Shown in pieces: positions 16,138 to 25,085 of a DNA stretch of 57,897 bases. Within the stretch, counting starts at the first letter, position 1. Each line of letters opens with the position of its first letter. The notes under the pieces are model-generated. The model had not been told where the DNA came from. It ran no database searches and worked only from the letters and a program-made list of their open reading frames with translations. Source of the DNA: Micromonospora sp. CB01531 (GTDB lineage Bacteria > Actinomycetota > Actinomycetes > Mycobacteriales > Micromonosporaceae); the NCBI RefSeq assembly GCF_001905095.1, contig NZ_LWLS01000073.1:1-57897 (forward strand), in the 5' to 3' direction. A program made the position numbers and the translations under genes.

Positions 16138-16192
16138 GATCATGAGGTTGACGGCGATCGCGATCTCCACGAGTGCCGCCAACCTCATGATC
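16138..16192. repeat. Inverted repeat with 13-bp perfect arms downstream of helD
   Basis: GATCATGAGGTTG (16138-16150) pairs with CAACCTCATGATC (16180-16192) across a 29-base spacer that contains GCGATCGCGATC. It lies between convergent genes, so it may act as a bidirectional terminator. The TGATC-containing arms look like a dispersed palindromic element that I believe recurs in Micromonospora genomes, but that cannot be tested from one window. Confidence 0.65.
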
Positions 16193-16222
16193 GACAGGGC
16201 GGGGATCCCGCCGGTCAGCCGG

Positions 16223-16654
16223 TCAGCCTGGGTGGGGTCGTTCGTCGGTGAAGTTGCCGACCTGGCTGCCGCTCGACGACGCGTCACTCGTGGAGCCGCC
16301 GGCCGGGGTGCTCAGGCCACCGGTGGTGGCGTCACCCGTGGTGGTCGGGGCCACCTTCCCGCGGTGCCGCTCCGGCTGGCGGGCCAGCCTGCGGGCGCTG
16401 GCCGGGCCGGCCGTGCCCCCCGTCGTGGTGACCGCGCCCTGACCGCGCGTCGGGCCGCCGTCGCGCAGCACGTTCGGGTCGACCGGCACGTGCGCCGGGT
16501 CGTCCGGATCCTCCTCCTGAATCACCCGCAGCACATCGGTCTGCGGCACGGTGACCTCGTCCACCGCGCCCTTGCCGTACACGCCGCCGGCGATCCGGTC
16601 CTCGGCCCGCCGGGCGGCCTCCTGCCGCATGTCGTCCTCACGCACGTCAACCAC
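16223..16654 (-). CDS. Hypothetical low-complexity protein
   Basis: A predicted 143-residue protein that I do not recognise as a characterised family. The N-terminal half is charged and acidic (REDDMRQEAARRAEDRIAG, then VTVPQTDVLRVIQEEDPDDP). The second half is Gly/Ser/Thr-rich and probably disordered. GTG at 16654 is used; ATG at 16630 with GAGGA upstream is an equally good start and would remove eight residues. Codon use has the usual high-GC third-position bias through the N-terminal half, supporting coding. It is divergent from the tandem GDPD gene and convergent with helD. Confidence 0.5.
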   Translation of the reverse strand: MVDVREDDMRQEAARRAEDRIAGGVYGKGAVDEVTVPQTDVLRVIQEEDPDDPAHVPVDPNVLRDGGPTRGQGAVTTTGGTAGPASARRLARQPERHRGKVAPTTTGDATTGGLSTPAGGSTSDASSSGSQVGNFTDERPHPG

Positions 16655-16828
16655 CTCGCAGCGTTCTCGGATCTCTGGTGCGTGCCCGACGACCGGCGGT
16701 CCAAACCCACGCTGGTCGTCCGCCCGGGTTCACCGGCGCGTCTCCCGCTGCTCGCCTGTCGGCCGCCCGGGCTGCCCATGCTGAGCCGCGGGTTGGCGGG
16801 ACCCGCCCGCCCCCGAAGGGAAGACAGC

Positions 16829-18871
16829 GTGCGCACCGTACGCCGTACCACCCTCGCCGCGCTCCTGGCGGCGACCGTGACCGCCGGTCTCCCGGCGGCC
16901 GCCGAGGCGGCCCCGCGGCCCGGCCGAACCTTCGACCTCCAGGCCCACCGCGGCGGCCTGGGCCTGCGGGTGGAGAACACCCTCGCCTCGTTCGGCAACG
17001 CCCTTCAGCTCGGCGTGAGCACGCTCGAACTGGACGTGCAGATCACCGAGGACGGACAGGCCGTGGTGACCCACGACCGGAAGGTCAGCGCCGCCAAGTG
17101 CGTGGACACCGCACCGGCCACCCCGGGTGACCCGGAGTACCCGTACGTCGGAAAGTACGTCAACACGCTCACCCTGGCCCAGGTGCGCACGTTGGACTGC
17201 GGCTCGAAGACCCTGGCCGACAAGCCCGGCCAGCTCGCCGTGCCCGGCGCCCGGATGCCCCTGCTGCGCGAGGTCTTCGCCCTGGTCAAGCGCTACCGGG
17301 CGGACGACGTGATGCTCAATGTGGAGACCAAGGTGGAGGCCGGCGCGCCGGCCGAGACCGCGCCGCGCGAGCAGTTCGTGCAGGTCACCGCGCGGGAGAT
17401 CCGGAACGCCGGGATGCTGCGCCAGGTGACGATCCAGAGCTTCGACTGGGGCGCGCTGATGCGGATGCGCCAGGTGGAGCCGCGACTGCCGCTGGTGGCC
17501 CTGACCAACTACGACTTCCTGCAGGTCGGCCAGCCGGGCGCCTCGCCGTGGCTGGGCGGCCTGGACATCGACGACTTCGGCGCCGACCCGATCGCCGCGA
17601 TCCGCAGCTTCGGCGCGGCGGCCTTCTCACCGGTGCACGGCTTCCCGCAGAACGGCACAGTCACCGATGCCGGCTACCGGCCGTACGTGACGAAGGAGAT
17701 GGTGGCGCACGCGCACCGCAACGGGATCAAGGTGATCCCGTGGACGGTGGACGACGTGCCGACCATGGCGAAGCTGATCGACGACGGCGTGGACGGCCTC
17801 ATCACCGACTACCCGGACCGGCTGCGCGGGCTGCTCGCCGAGCGCGGCTACCGGCTGCCCCGGGCGTACGTCTCGCCCTTCGACATCCAGGCCCACCGGG
17901 GCGGCCGGGCCACCCGCCCGGAGAACACCCTCCCCGCCTTCGCGCACGCCCTGCAGAACCCGGCCATCTCCACTCTGGAGCTGGACACCGGAGTGACCGC
18001 CGACGGGCACCTGGTCGTGCTGCACGACCGGGCGGTCAACGGGTCGCACTGCGTGGACACCGCGCCGGTACGCCCCGGAGACCCGAAGTACCCGTACGTC
18101 GGGAAGCTGGTGCACGAGCTGACCCTGGCCCAGTTGAAGACCGTCGACTGCGGCGCGAAGACGCTGCCCGAGTTCCCCGCCCAGGTGGCCGTGCCGGGCG
18201 CCCGGATCCCCACCCTCGACGAGGTCTTCGCCCTGGTGTCGTCGAGCGGCCGGGACGACGTCCGGATGAACATCGAGACGAAGATCAGCCCGCTGGTGGC
18301 CGACACCGAGCCGTACCAGAGCTTCACCCGCAAGCTGGTCACCGCCATCGAGCGGGCCGACTTCACCCGGCGCGCCACCGTCCAGTCGTTCGACTGGCGC
18401 ACCATCGAGTACGCCCACCGCCTCAACCCCCGCATCGACACCGTCGCCCTGGTCTGGCAGTACGGCCCGGTCGAGTGCGCCACCCTCGCCGACGAGTGCT
18501 CGCTGCAGGCGGTCTACGGCGACCCGACGGTGCGGAGCCCGTGGACCGCCGGTCTGGACTGGTGGCGCCACGAGGACCTGGGCAAGCTGGTCCGGCAGTC
18601 CGGCGCGACCACGGTGTCGGCGAACTGGCAGGTGCACGACCCGGGGCAGGGCACGGTGGCCTCGGCCGACTGGTACCTGCGGCAGAACCCGGCATACTTC
18701 CACGGACCGGACGTCCCGACCCTGCAGCGGCGGTACGGGCTCACTGTAGTCCCCTACACCGTCAACGACGCGGCGGTGATGCAGCGGGTCATCGACCTCG
18801 GCGTGGACGGCCTCATCACCGACGACCCGGACCTGCTGATCACGGTGGCCGTACGCAACGGCCTGCGCTGA
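16829..18871 (+). CDS. Secreted tandem glycerophosphodiester phosphodiesterase (two GDPD domains)
   Basis: A 680-residue exported protein with a signal peptide (TLAALLAATVTAGLPAAAEAA, residues about 8-28) and two complete GDPD TIM-barrels. The first starts FDLQAHRGG (HRG at 40-42) with EN at 49-50, LELDV metal ligands at about 67-69 and THDR at 81-84. The second starts FDIQAHRGG (HRG at 356-358) and repeats the same landmarks (RPENTL, LELDTG, LHDRAV). The repeat distance is about 316 residues. GDPD enzymes hydrolyse glycerophosphodiesters to glycerol-3-phosphate and an alcohol, scavenging phosphate or remodelling teichoic acids outside the cell. GTG at 16829 follows CGAAGGGAAGACAGC. Both domains seem catalytically intact, so this is a duplication rather than a degenerate copy. 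Confidence 0.88.
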   Translation: MRTVRRTTLAALLAATVTAGLPAAAEAAPRPGRTFDLQAHRGGLGLRVENTLASFGNALQLGVSTLELDVQITEDGQAVVTHDRKVSAAKCVDTAPATPGDPEYPYVGKYVNTLTLAQVRTLDCGSKTLADKPGQLAVPGARMPLLREVFALVKRYRADDVMLNVETKVEAGAPAETAPREQFVQVTAREIRNAGMLRQVTIQSFDWGALMRMRQVEPRLPLVALTNYDFLQVGQPGASPWLGGLDIDDFGADPIAAIRSFGAAAFSPVHGFPQNGTVTDAGYRPYVTKEMVAHAHRNGIKVIPWTVDDVPTMAKLIDDGVDGLITDYPDRLRGLLAERGYRLPRAYVSPFDIQAHRGGRATRPENTLPAFAHALQNPAISTLELDTGVTADGHLVVLHDRAVNGSHCVDTAPVRPGDPKYPYVGKLVHELTLAQLKTVDCGAKTLPEFPAQVAVPGARIPTLDEVFALVSSSGRDDVRMNIETKISPLVADTEPYQSFTRKLVTAIERADFTRRATVQSFDWRTIEYAHRLNPRIDTVALVWQYGPVECATLADECSLQAVYGDPTVRSPWTAGLDWWRHEDLGKLVRQSGATTVSANWQVHDPGQGTVASADWYLRQNPAYFHGPDVPTLQRRYGLTVVPYTVNDAAVMQRVIDLGVDGLITDDPDLLITVAVRNGLR

Positions 18872-19039
18872 CCGACCGGCAGGAGCCCCGGGGAGACCAC
18901 ATCCGCCGCCGATCGGGTGTTACCTCTCCGGGGCCCTCGGGTAGACGCGGGGTGCCCCCGCCACGAAACGCGAACCGTGCCGTGGCCGAAACGCGGTAGC
19001 GGGGCGGGTGTGCAACTCATCGCATCCGAGGAGGACAAG

Positions 19040-19435
19040 ATGAGCACGCAGGCTGCGTCCACCAGGCCCGTGAACCGGCCGATGCAGGAGACGCCGACCC
19101 GGGCGAGGCAGGACATGCCCGACCGGGCAGCGATGGAAGAGACCCGCCAGATGCCGATGATGCACGACGGCTTCCGGGAGCGGGCGCCGGGCACCGAGAC
19201 GAAGCAGGCGTTCCTTACCACCGAGTTCTGGGTGTACGCCGCCGCCGTCGCGGTCGTCGTGGTCGTCTCGTACTGGCATGGCTCGATCACCAGCGGGCTG
19301 AAGATCACCAACCCGAACCTGTCGTGGTGGTACATCACCGTGCTGACCGCCGCGTACCTGTTCAGCCGTGGTCTGTCCAAGGCTGGTAGCACACGGCGGT
19401 CCTTCGCCGAGCGCCGGGCGGCCCGGCGCCAGTGA
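19040..19435 (+). CDS. Hypothetical membrane protein with polar N-terminus
   Basis: A 131-residue protein. Residues 1-55 are polar and rich in Met, Arg and Gln (probably disordered cytoplasmic). Two membrane helices follow: VYAAAVAVVVVVSYW (about 64-80) and WWYITVLTAAYLFSRGL (about 98-114). It ends in a basic tail. The ATG at 19040 has GAGGAGGAC upstream. The pattern of two helices near the C-terminus is common in Micromonosporaceae small membrane proteins; I do not recognise a function. A very stable hairpin follows the stop. Confidence 0.7.
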   Translation: MSTQAASTRPVNRPMQETPTRARQDMPDRAAMEETRQMPMMHDGFRERAPGTETKQAFLTTEFWVYAAAVAVVVVVSYWHGSITSGLKITNPNLSWWYITVLTAAYLFSRGLSKAGSTRRSFAERRAARRQ

Positions 19436-19449
19436 GCAACACCTGAGAG

Positions 19450-19486
19450 CGGCGGTGGCCCCGGGAGTTTCCCGGGGCCACCGCCG
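19450..19486. terminator. Bidirectional terminator hairpin
   Basis: GGCGGTGGCCCCGGGA (19451-19466) pairs perfectly with TCCCGGGGCCACCGCC (19470-19485) around GTT, plus one flanking C-G pair. It lies between the convergent membrane protein gene and the Spo0M gene. Confidence 0.85.
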
Positions 19487-19494
19487 TGCGTGGA

Positions 19495-20454
19495 CTACTC
19501 GAAGTCCCCGCCGAAGTCCCCGAAGTCGCCCTCGAAGGCGTCCTCGATCAGTTCACCGGCGACCAGGCCACCGGCCACCCCCAGGGCGGCGCCCGCCACC
19601 ATGCCGCCGACCCCCGGCCCACGGCGCCCGTGGTGGCCGTGGTGCCCGTGCGGTCCGAAGCCCTGGGCCCGCAGGTTGCCGTAGCGAGAGGTGGTCTCCC
19701 GCAGCCAGCCGTCCACCACCTGGGCCCAGTCGGTGCGGCCCGCGTCGCTGTGCGGGACGGTGTACCGGCCGAAGACGTCGTGCCCGGCGGTGAAGAAGCC
19801 GCCCCGCTTGTCGCACTCCAGGATCACCTCGACGCCACGCTGGCTGGTCACGAAGGTCAACTCGACCTCGTTGACGGCCTGCGCGTACTGCGGCGCGGCG
19901 AAGAACTCGATCTCCTGATAGAACGGCAGCGTCTGCTGCACGCCGTAGATGTGGCCGCGCTCCAGGTCGGCGTGCTTGAACCGGAAGCCGAGCGTCTGGA
20001 ACGCCTCGAGGATCCGCTCGTGGATCGGCAGCGGGTGCACCGCCACCTGGTCCAGGTCGCTCTTGTCCACCGCGCGGGCCACCGCGACCTCGGTACGCAG
20101 CCCCATGGTCATACCGCGCAGCCGCTGCCCGTACACGTCGGTGACCGGGGTCTCCCACGGCACCGGGAGCTGGAACGGGAGGGAGAGCTGCTGCTTCGGC
20201 GCCAACTCCAGGCGGCCGCTGACCGGCATCCGGTGGAACTCCATGATGCCGGCGTACTCGGAGTCGCCGCTCTCGACCTCGACCCGGGTGACCAGGCCGA
20301 CGCTGATCTGCTCGATGCTGGCCGGCACGTCACCGCCGACCAGGTTGACGTGCCCGTCGAGGGCCAGGCCGGGCCGGGTGTTCGGGTTGGTCAGCACCGT
20401 GTCGACGCTCGGGCCGCCGACGCCGAACGCGCTCAGCATCTTCTTGAAGACCAT
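19495..20454 (-). CDS. Spo0M-family sporulation control protein
   Basis: A 319-residue protein of the Spo0M (sporulation control, arrestin-like) family. It opens MVFKKMLSAFGVGGPSVDTV and has the two beta-sandwich halves typical of arrestin folds (LDGHVNLVGGDVPASIEQIS, EFHRMPVSG..LPFQLPVPWETPVT, then VELTFVTSQRGVEVILE). The last ~60 residues carry a His/Gly-rich linker (GPHGHHGHHGRRG), a Gly/Ala stretch that may sit on the membrane, and an acidic tail. In Bacillus, Spo0M modulates sporulation and cytoskeletal processes; in actinomycetes the role is not established. ATG 20454 has CGGAG upstream. Occurrence with ssgB in the same window fits a sporulating actinomycete. Confidence 0.85.
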   Translation of the reverse strand: MVFKKMLSAFGVGGPSVDTVLTNPNTRPGLALDGHVNLVGGDVPASIEQISVGLVTRVEVESGDSEYAGIMEFHRMPVSGRLELAPKQQLSLPFQLPVPWETPVTDVYGQRLRGMTMGLRTEVAVARAVDKSDLDQVAVHPLPIHERILEAFQTLGFRFKHADLERGHIYGVQQTLPFYQEIEFFAAPQYAQAVNEVELTFVTSQRGVEVILECDKRGGFFTAGHDVFGRYTVPHSDAGRTDWAQVVDGWLRETTSRYGNLRAQGFGPHGHHGHHGRRGPGVGGMVAGAALGVAGGLVAGELIEDAFEGDFGDFGGDFE

Positions 20455-20589
20455 CGCCACTCCGCTTCCACCTTCGGCACACTCCACGACAGAGCGCGCA
20501 CGGGACCACCAAAGGCACGTTAACCTGCAGCGCTGTGAAGTGGCTGTGAGCACGAGGGCCTCCGCCGGCACGGCGCGCTCGTCGCGGTG

Positions 20590-21366
20590 TCAGTCGACCC
20601 TCACGACGATCAGCTCGCCGACCTGCTCGCCGATCTGCTGCCGTCCCTCCGCGGGCAGCCCGCCGTCGGTGATGAGCACGTCGGCCGCCGCGAGCGGGGC
20701 GATGGTGGCGATCCCGATGGTCTCCCACTTTGTGTGGTCGGCGAGCACGACGAGCCGCCGGGCGGCCGCGATCAGCCCTCGGTTGACCGCCCCCTCCAGC
20801 AGGTTCGGCGTGGTGAACCCGGTTCGCGGACTCATCCCGTGCACGCCGAGGAAGAGCAGGTCGACGTTGAGGGCGGCGATGGCCGCCTCGGCCACCGGCC
20901 CGGTCAGCGCGTCCGAGGGCGTACGGATGCCACCGGTGAGCACGACGGCCTGGTCGGGGCGGGGGTTCTGGTAGAGGGCGTCGGCGACCGGGACCGAGTT
21001 GGTGACCACGGTGAGCCCGCGAACGTCGGCGAGCCGGGCGGCCAGGGCGGCGGTGGTCGTGCCGGCGGAGAGCGCGATCGCCATCCCGGGCTCGACCAGA
21101 CCGGCGGCCCGCTCGGCGATGGCCCGCTTCTCGGCCTGCTGCCGGATCGACTTCGCGGCGAACCCGGGCTCCTCGGCCGAGCCGGGACCGGCCAGCGTCG
21201 CACCACCGTGGACCTTGTCGACCAGCCCCCGCTCGGCGAGCACCTCCAGGTCCCGCCGGATGGTCATGTCCGACACCCCGAAGCGGCTGACCAGATGGCT
21301 GACCCGGACGCCACCACGCTGGCGGATCAGCTCCAGGATGGCGCTCTGCCGTTGCTGGGCGAGCAT
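20590..21366 (-). CDS. DeoR/GlpR-family sugar-responsive repressor
   Basis: A 258-residue regulator with an N-terminal DeoR helix-turn-helix (RQSAILELIRQRGGVRVSHL and SRFGVSDMTIRRDLEVLAERG) and a C-terminal sugar-phosphate-sensing domain (HGGATL, IALSAGTTTAALAARL, TNSVPVADAL, VVLADHTKWETIGI). These proteins usually repress sugar catabolic genes and are released by a phosphorylated sugar. A strong GAAGGAGGATCC precedes the ATG. It starts 29 bases after the GH42 beta-galactosidase stop, so the two form an operon, and the likely targets are that operon and the divergent galactoside importer. Confidence 0.9.
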   Translation of the reverse strand: MLAQQRQSAILELIRQRGGVRVSHLVSRFGVSDMTIRRDLEVLAERGLVDKVHGGATLAGPGSAEEPGFAAKSIRQQAEKRAIAERAAGLVEPGMAIALSAGTTTAALAARLADVRGLTVVTNSVPVADALYQNPRPDQAVVLTGGIRTPSDALTGPVAEAAIAALNVDLLFLGVHGMSPRTGFTTPNLLEGAVNRGLIAAARRLVVLADHTKWETIGIATIAPLAAADVLITDGGLPAEGRQQIGEQVGELIVVRVD

Positions 21367-21395
21367 GGATCCTCCTTCGGGTGCAGGGGCCACGG

Positions 21396-23462
21396 TCAGG
21401 CGGCCTCGGCCGTCCGGTCCGTCGCCGGATCGCCGGCCCCCACCCTGGCCGGCGCCGGCTGGTCGGCGGCGCGGGCCGGGATTTCGCGGACCACCGCCAC
21501 CTCGCCGGCGGGGACCACCAGCTCGCCGTCGCAGCGGCCGCCGCCGAGCAGCTCGACGCCGGTGACCGCCAGCCGGGCCTCGGCGTCGGTGTGGTTGATG
21601 ACGAACAGCCAGCTCCGGTCGGCGGACCGGCGGCGGACCACCTCCACCCCCACCGGGGCGGCCACCGGCGGGCGGGCGCCGGACTCGGCGAGCAGCCGGG
21701 CGACGAGCCGGTCGGTGGCGGCCGCGTCCAGCCGGGTGGCGACGTACCAGGCGGCTCCGGCGCCGACCGCGTGCCGGGTCAGCGCGGGCACCCCGGGCAG
21801 CGGCCCGTCGGCGTACGAGGCGAGTACCTCCGCCCCGTCGGCGTGCAGCCACTCGGTCCACACGTCGGCGGTGGCGCCGTCGTCGAGGCGTACCCGCTCA
21901 CCCTCGCGGAGCGGGAAGAACTCCTCGGTGCGGACGCCGAGCAGCTCCCGGAACGCGCCCGGGTAGCCGCCGAGCCGGATGTGGTCGTGCTCGTCGACGA
22001 TGCCGCTGAAGTAGGTCACCAGGGCGGTGCCACCCGAGGCAACGAACGCGCGCAGGGCCTCGGCGTCGGCGTCGCGGACCAGGTAGAGGGTGGGCGCCAG
22101 GACCAGCCGGTAGCGGGACAGGTCGGCCGACGGGTGCACCACGTCGGCGGTGACCCCGGCCCGCCAGAGCGCGCCGTGCAGGGCGGCGAGCCGGTCCACG
22201 TAGGTGACGTCGGTGCTGGGGTGGGAATCGAGCTCGACCCCCCACCAGGCCGCGTAGTCGAACAGGATCGCCACCTCGGACTCGACCCGGCTGCCGCGTA
22301 GCTCGGCGAGGGCCTTCAGGTCGGCGCCGAGCCGGCACACCTCGCGGAACACCTTCGTCTCCGGTCCGGCGTGCGGGACCAGCGCGGAGTGGAACTTCTC
22401 CGCGCCCGCCCGGGAGGCCCGCCACTGGAAGAAGAGCACCCCGTCGGCGCCGCGCGCCACGTGGGCGAGGCTGTTGCGCCGCAGCTGGCCCGGGGTCTTG
22501 GCGACGTTGCGCGGCTGCCAGTTGACCGCGCTGGTGGAGTGCTCCATCAGCAGCCACGGCCCGCCACCGGCGACGCCCCGGGTGTGGTCGGCGGCGAGCG
22601 CCAGGTCGACGTGCGGCCGCGGGTCGGCGGCGATCAGGTAGTGGTCGTTGGCGACCAGGTCCACGTCGGACGCCCAGGAGTGGTAGTCCAGGTGCTTGAC
22701 GCCGGTGCCGATCATGAAGTTGGTGGTGACCGGCTGCCGGGTGAGCCGGGTCAGCACCTCCCGCTCCGCACGCAGCTGGGCGCGCTGCTCGTCGGAGGAG
22801 AAACGCAGGAAGTCCAGTTGCTGGGTGGGGTTGGCGAAGGTCGGGGCGGTCCGTGGCGGGTTGATCTCGGCCCAGTCGTGGTAGCGCTGGCTCCAGAACG
22901 CGGTGCCCCAGGCGGCGTTGAGCGCGTGCAGGTCGCCGTAGCGCTCGCGCAGCCAGCGGCGGAACGCCTCGGCGCTGACGTCGCAGTAGCAGTGCACGTT
23001 GTGGCAGCCCAGCTCGTTGGAGACGTGCCACATCACCACGGCCGGGTGGTCGGCGTACCGGCCGGCGACGGCCTCGACCAGCGCGAGAGACCGCTGCCGG
23101 AAGACCGGTGAGCTGGGGCAGTATGCCTGCCGCCCGCCCGGCCAGAGGACCGTGCCGTCGGCGCGTCGGGGCAGCGTCTCCGGGTGTCGGTGGGCCAGCC
23201 AGGGCGGCGGACTGGCGGTGGCGGTGGCCAGGTCGACGCTGATCCCGCCGTCGTGCAGCAGGTCGAGCGCCCGGTCGAGCCAGCCGAACTCGTAGCGGCC
23301 GGGGGCGGGTTCCAGCAGGGCCCAGGAGAAGATCCCGACCGAGACCAGATTGACCCCGGCCCGGCGCATCAGCGCGACGTCCTCGACCCAGGTCTCCTCG
23401 GGCCACTGCTCCGGGTTGTAGTCGGCGCCGTACCAGATCCGCTCACCGTGCCAGGTCCGCAT
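21396..23462 (-). CDS. GH42 beta-galactosidase
   Basis: A 688-residue cytoplasmic glycosidase (no signal peptide) of family GH42. The N-terminal TIM barrel has IWYGADYNPEQWPE at its start, the acid/base Glu in WHVSNE (E150) and the nucleophile Glu in LLMEHSTSAVNW (E307). Four cysteines, C115, C153, C158 and C160, match the zinc-binding cluster of many GH42 enzymes. The C-terminal half is the trimerisation (beta-galactosidase-associated) domain followed by a small beta domain. It hydrolyses terminal beta-galactosides. ATG at 23462 gives the family N-terminus. It is the first gene of a minus-strand operon with the DeoR repressor, divergent from the importer operon. Confidence 0.92.
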   Translation of the reverse strand: MRTWHGERIWYGADYNPEQWPEETWVEDVALMRRAGVNLVSVGIFSWALLEPAPGRYEFGWLDRALDLLHDGGISVDLATATASPPPWLAHRHPETLPRRADGTVLWPGGRQAYCPSSPVFRQRSLALVEAVAGRYADHPAVVMWHVSNELGCHNVHCYCDVSAEAFRRWLRERYGDLHALNAAWGTAFWSQRYHDWAEINPPRTAPTFANPTQQLDFLRFSSDEQRAQLRAEREVLTRLTRQPVTTNFMIGTGVKHLDYHSWASDVDLVANDHYLIAADPRPHVDLALAADHTRGVAGGGPWLLMEHSTSAVNWQPRNVAKTPGQLRRNSLAHVARGADGVLFFQWRASRAGAEKFHSALVPHAGPETKVFREVCRLGADLKALAELRGSRVESEVAILFDYAAWWGVELDSHPSTDVTYVDRLAALHGALWRAGVTADVVHPSADLSRYRLVLAPTLYLVRDADAEALRAFVASGGTALVTYFSGIVDEHDHIRLGGYPGAFRELLGVRTEEFFPLREGERVRLDDGATADVWTEWLHADGAEVLASYADGPLPGVPALTRHAVGAGAAWYVATRLDAAATDRLVARLLAESGARPPVAAPVGVEVVRRRSADRSWLFVINHTDAEARLAVTGVELLGGGRCDGELVVPAGEVAVVREIPARAADQPAPARVGAGDPATDRTAEAA

Positions 23463-23583
23463 GAGTGCAGAGGGTGCCCCCCGAACGGCCACCAAGTCAA
23501 CACTTTCCAACATCGACAGGGATTACCACGGTTGTCCGGTCTCGGCCATGTCACAACTGGGTTATCGCTGTCCGCTTCCCCCC

Positions 23584-23611
23584 TTGACAGCGCGGAACCA
23601 GGGGGTAGCTT
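23584..23611 (+). promoter_or_regulatory. Sigma70-type promoter for the galactoside importer operon
   Basis: A consensus -35 TTGACA (23584-23589) is followed after 16 bases by TAGCTT (23606-23611). It predicts a start near 23618 and a leader of about 117 bases before the binding-protein ATG, in which the nested inverted repeats lie. Confidence 0.7.
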
Positions 23612-23630
23612 CTACCGCCACCGGCTGTTT

Positions 23631-23678
23631 GTGTTCGGACATGTGGATTCGCGGTTGATCCACCGCCGGCGCGAACAC
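23631..23678. promoter_or_regulatory. Nested inverted repeats: candidate DeoR operator
   Basis: Outer arms GTGTTCG (23631-23637) and CGAACAC (23672-23678) enclose inner arms GTGGAT (23643-23648) and ATCCAC (23658-23663). The site lies just downstream of the TTGACA promoter, a location suited to roadblock repression by the DeoR-family protein encoded in the divergent operon. Confidence 0.5.
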
Positions 23679-23734
23679 CCATCCCACCATCACGGCTTTT
23701 GGACGCAGCGCACCTCTTCCCCGCAGGAGGCACC

Positions 23735-25063
23735 ATGTCCCGTCCCCGATCGCAAGCCGACTACCTCGCCCGACTCGTGCCCCCGTCCGTCGCCGGCCTG
23801 AATCGCCGCTCGCTGCTCGCCGGTGCGGCCGGCGCGGGCGCGCTGCTCGGCACGGGACTGCTCGCCGGCTGCGGCTCCGACTCCGACTCGGGCGGAGGCT
23901 CGAAGACCGTCTCCGTCGGCTCGAACGCTTCGGACCCGACGCCGAAGGACGTCCTCGCCAAGCTGGCGGCCGGCTTCCAGAGCTCGTCCGGGGTCCAGGT
24001 CAACATCAACACGGTTGACCACAACACGTTCCAGGAGAACATCAACAACTACCTGCAGGGCAAGCCGGACGACGTGTTCACCTGGTTCGCCGGCTACCGG
24101 ATGCGGTTCTTCGCCGCCAAGGGCCTGACCGGCGACGTCAGCGACGTCTGGGGCAAGCTCACCGGCTTCTCGGACGCGTTCAAGAAGGCATCCACCGGCG
24201 ACGACGGCAAGCAGTACTTCGTGCCCGCGTCGTACTACCCGTGGGCGGTCTTCTACCGCAAGTCGGTCTGGCAGCAGCACGGCTACCAGGTGCCGACGAC
24301 GCTTGACGACCTCACCACGCTCGCCGGGCAGATGAAGAAGGATGGTCTCATCCCGATCGCCTTTGCCGACAAGGACGGTTGGCCGGCGATGGGCACCTTC
24401 GACATCCTCAACCTGCGGATCAACGGCTACCAGTTCCACGTCGACCTGATGGCGGGCAAGGAGGCGTGGACCTCGGACAAGGTGAAGAAGGTCTTCGACA
24501 CCTGGGCCGGCCTGCTCCCGCTGCACCAGCCCGACGCCCTCGGCCGGACCTGGCAGGAGGCCGCCCAGTCGCTGCAGCAGAAGAAGAGCGGCATGTACCT
24601 GCTCGGCCTCTTCGTCGCCCAGCAGTTCAACGACAACGAGCAGGACGACATCGACTTCTTCACCTTCCCCGAGATCGACTCGACCATCGGCGCCAAGGCC
24701 CTGGACGCGCCGATCGACGGCTACATGATGGCCCGCAAGCCGAAGTCCGAGGCCAACGCCAAGAAGCTGCTGGATTACATCGGCGGCGTCGACGCCGCGA
24801 ACATCATGGTGAAGGGCGACCCCGGCACCCTGGTCGCCAACAGCGGCGGAGACACCAGCGGCTACACCGCGCTGAAGAAGAAGGCCGCCGAACTGGTCGG
24901 CTCGGCCACGGAGATCGCCCAGTTCCTCGACCGGGACACCCGGCCGGACTTCGCCTCCACGGTGATCATCCCGGCGTTCCAGCAGTTCATCAAGAACCCG
25001 AAGGACATCAGCGGGCTGCTCACCAGCATCGAGAACCAGAAGAAGTCGATCTTCACCAGCTGA
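23735..25063 (+). CDS. Sugar ABC transporter substrate-binding lipoprotein
   Basis: A 442-residue family 1 extracellular solute-binding protein. The N-terminus carries a twin-arginine-like NRRSLLAG (RR at 24-25), a hydrophobic stretch and the lipobox LLAGC with the lipidated cysteine at 46, so it is probably a membrane-anchored lipoprotein, possibly Tat-exported. The mature part has the two-lobed pattern (FTWFAGYRMRFFAAKGL, YPWAVFYRKSVW, GLLPLHQPDALGRTWQEAAQ, APIDGYMM). A strong AGGAGG lies upstream of the ATG. It is the first gene of an operon with two permeases and an alpha-galactosidase, so raffinose, melibiose or another alpha-galactoside is the likely ligand. No ATPase is encoded nearby; a shared MsiK-type ATPase is presumably used. 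Confidence 0.9.
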   Translation: MSRPRSQADYLARLVPPSVAGLNRRSLLAGAAGAGALLGTGLLAGCGSDSDSGGGSKTVSVGSNASDPTPKDVLAKLAAGFQSSSGVQVNINTVDHNTFQENINNYLQGKPDDVFTWFAGYRMRFFAAKGLTGDVSDVWGKLTGFSDAFKKASTGDDGKQYFVPASYYPWAVFYRKSVWQQHGYQVPTTLDDLTTLAGQMKKDGLIPIAFADKDGWPAMGTFDILNLRINGYQFHVDLMAGKEAWTSDKVKKVFDTWAGLLPLHQPDALGRTWQEAAQSLQQKKSGMYLLGLFVAQQFNDNEQDDIDFFTFPEIDSTIGAKALDAPIDGYMMARKPKSEANAKKLLDYIGGVDAANIMVKGDPGTLVANSGGDTSGYTALKKKAAELVGSATEIAQFLDRDTRPDFASTVIIPAFQQFIKNPKDISGLLTSIENQKKSIFTS

Positions 25064-25085
25064 CGGCGGAAGGGAGGAGGACACC

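Noticed and set aside
21898..23406. Long open frame of 502 codons on the minus strand within the GH42 gene
   Set aside because: Arg/Pro/Ala-rich out-of-frame reading of the GH42 gene in a high-GC genome; it has no recognisable domain and the GH42 frame has clear active-site motifs.
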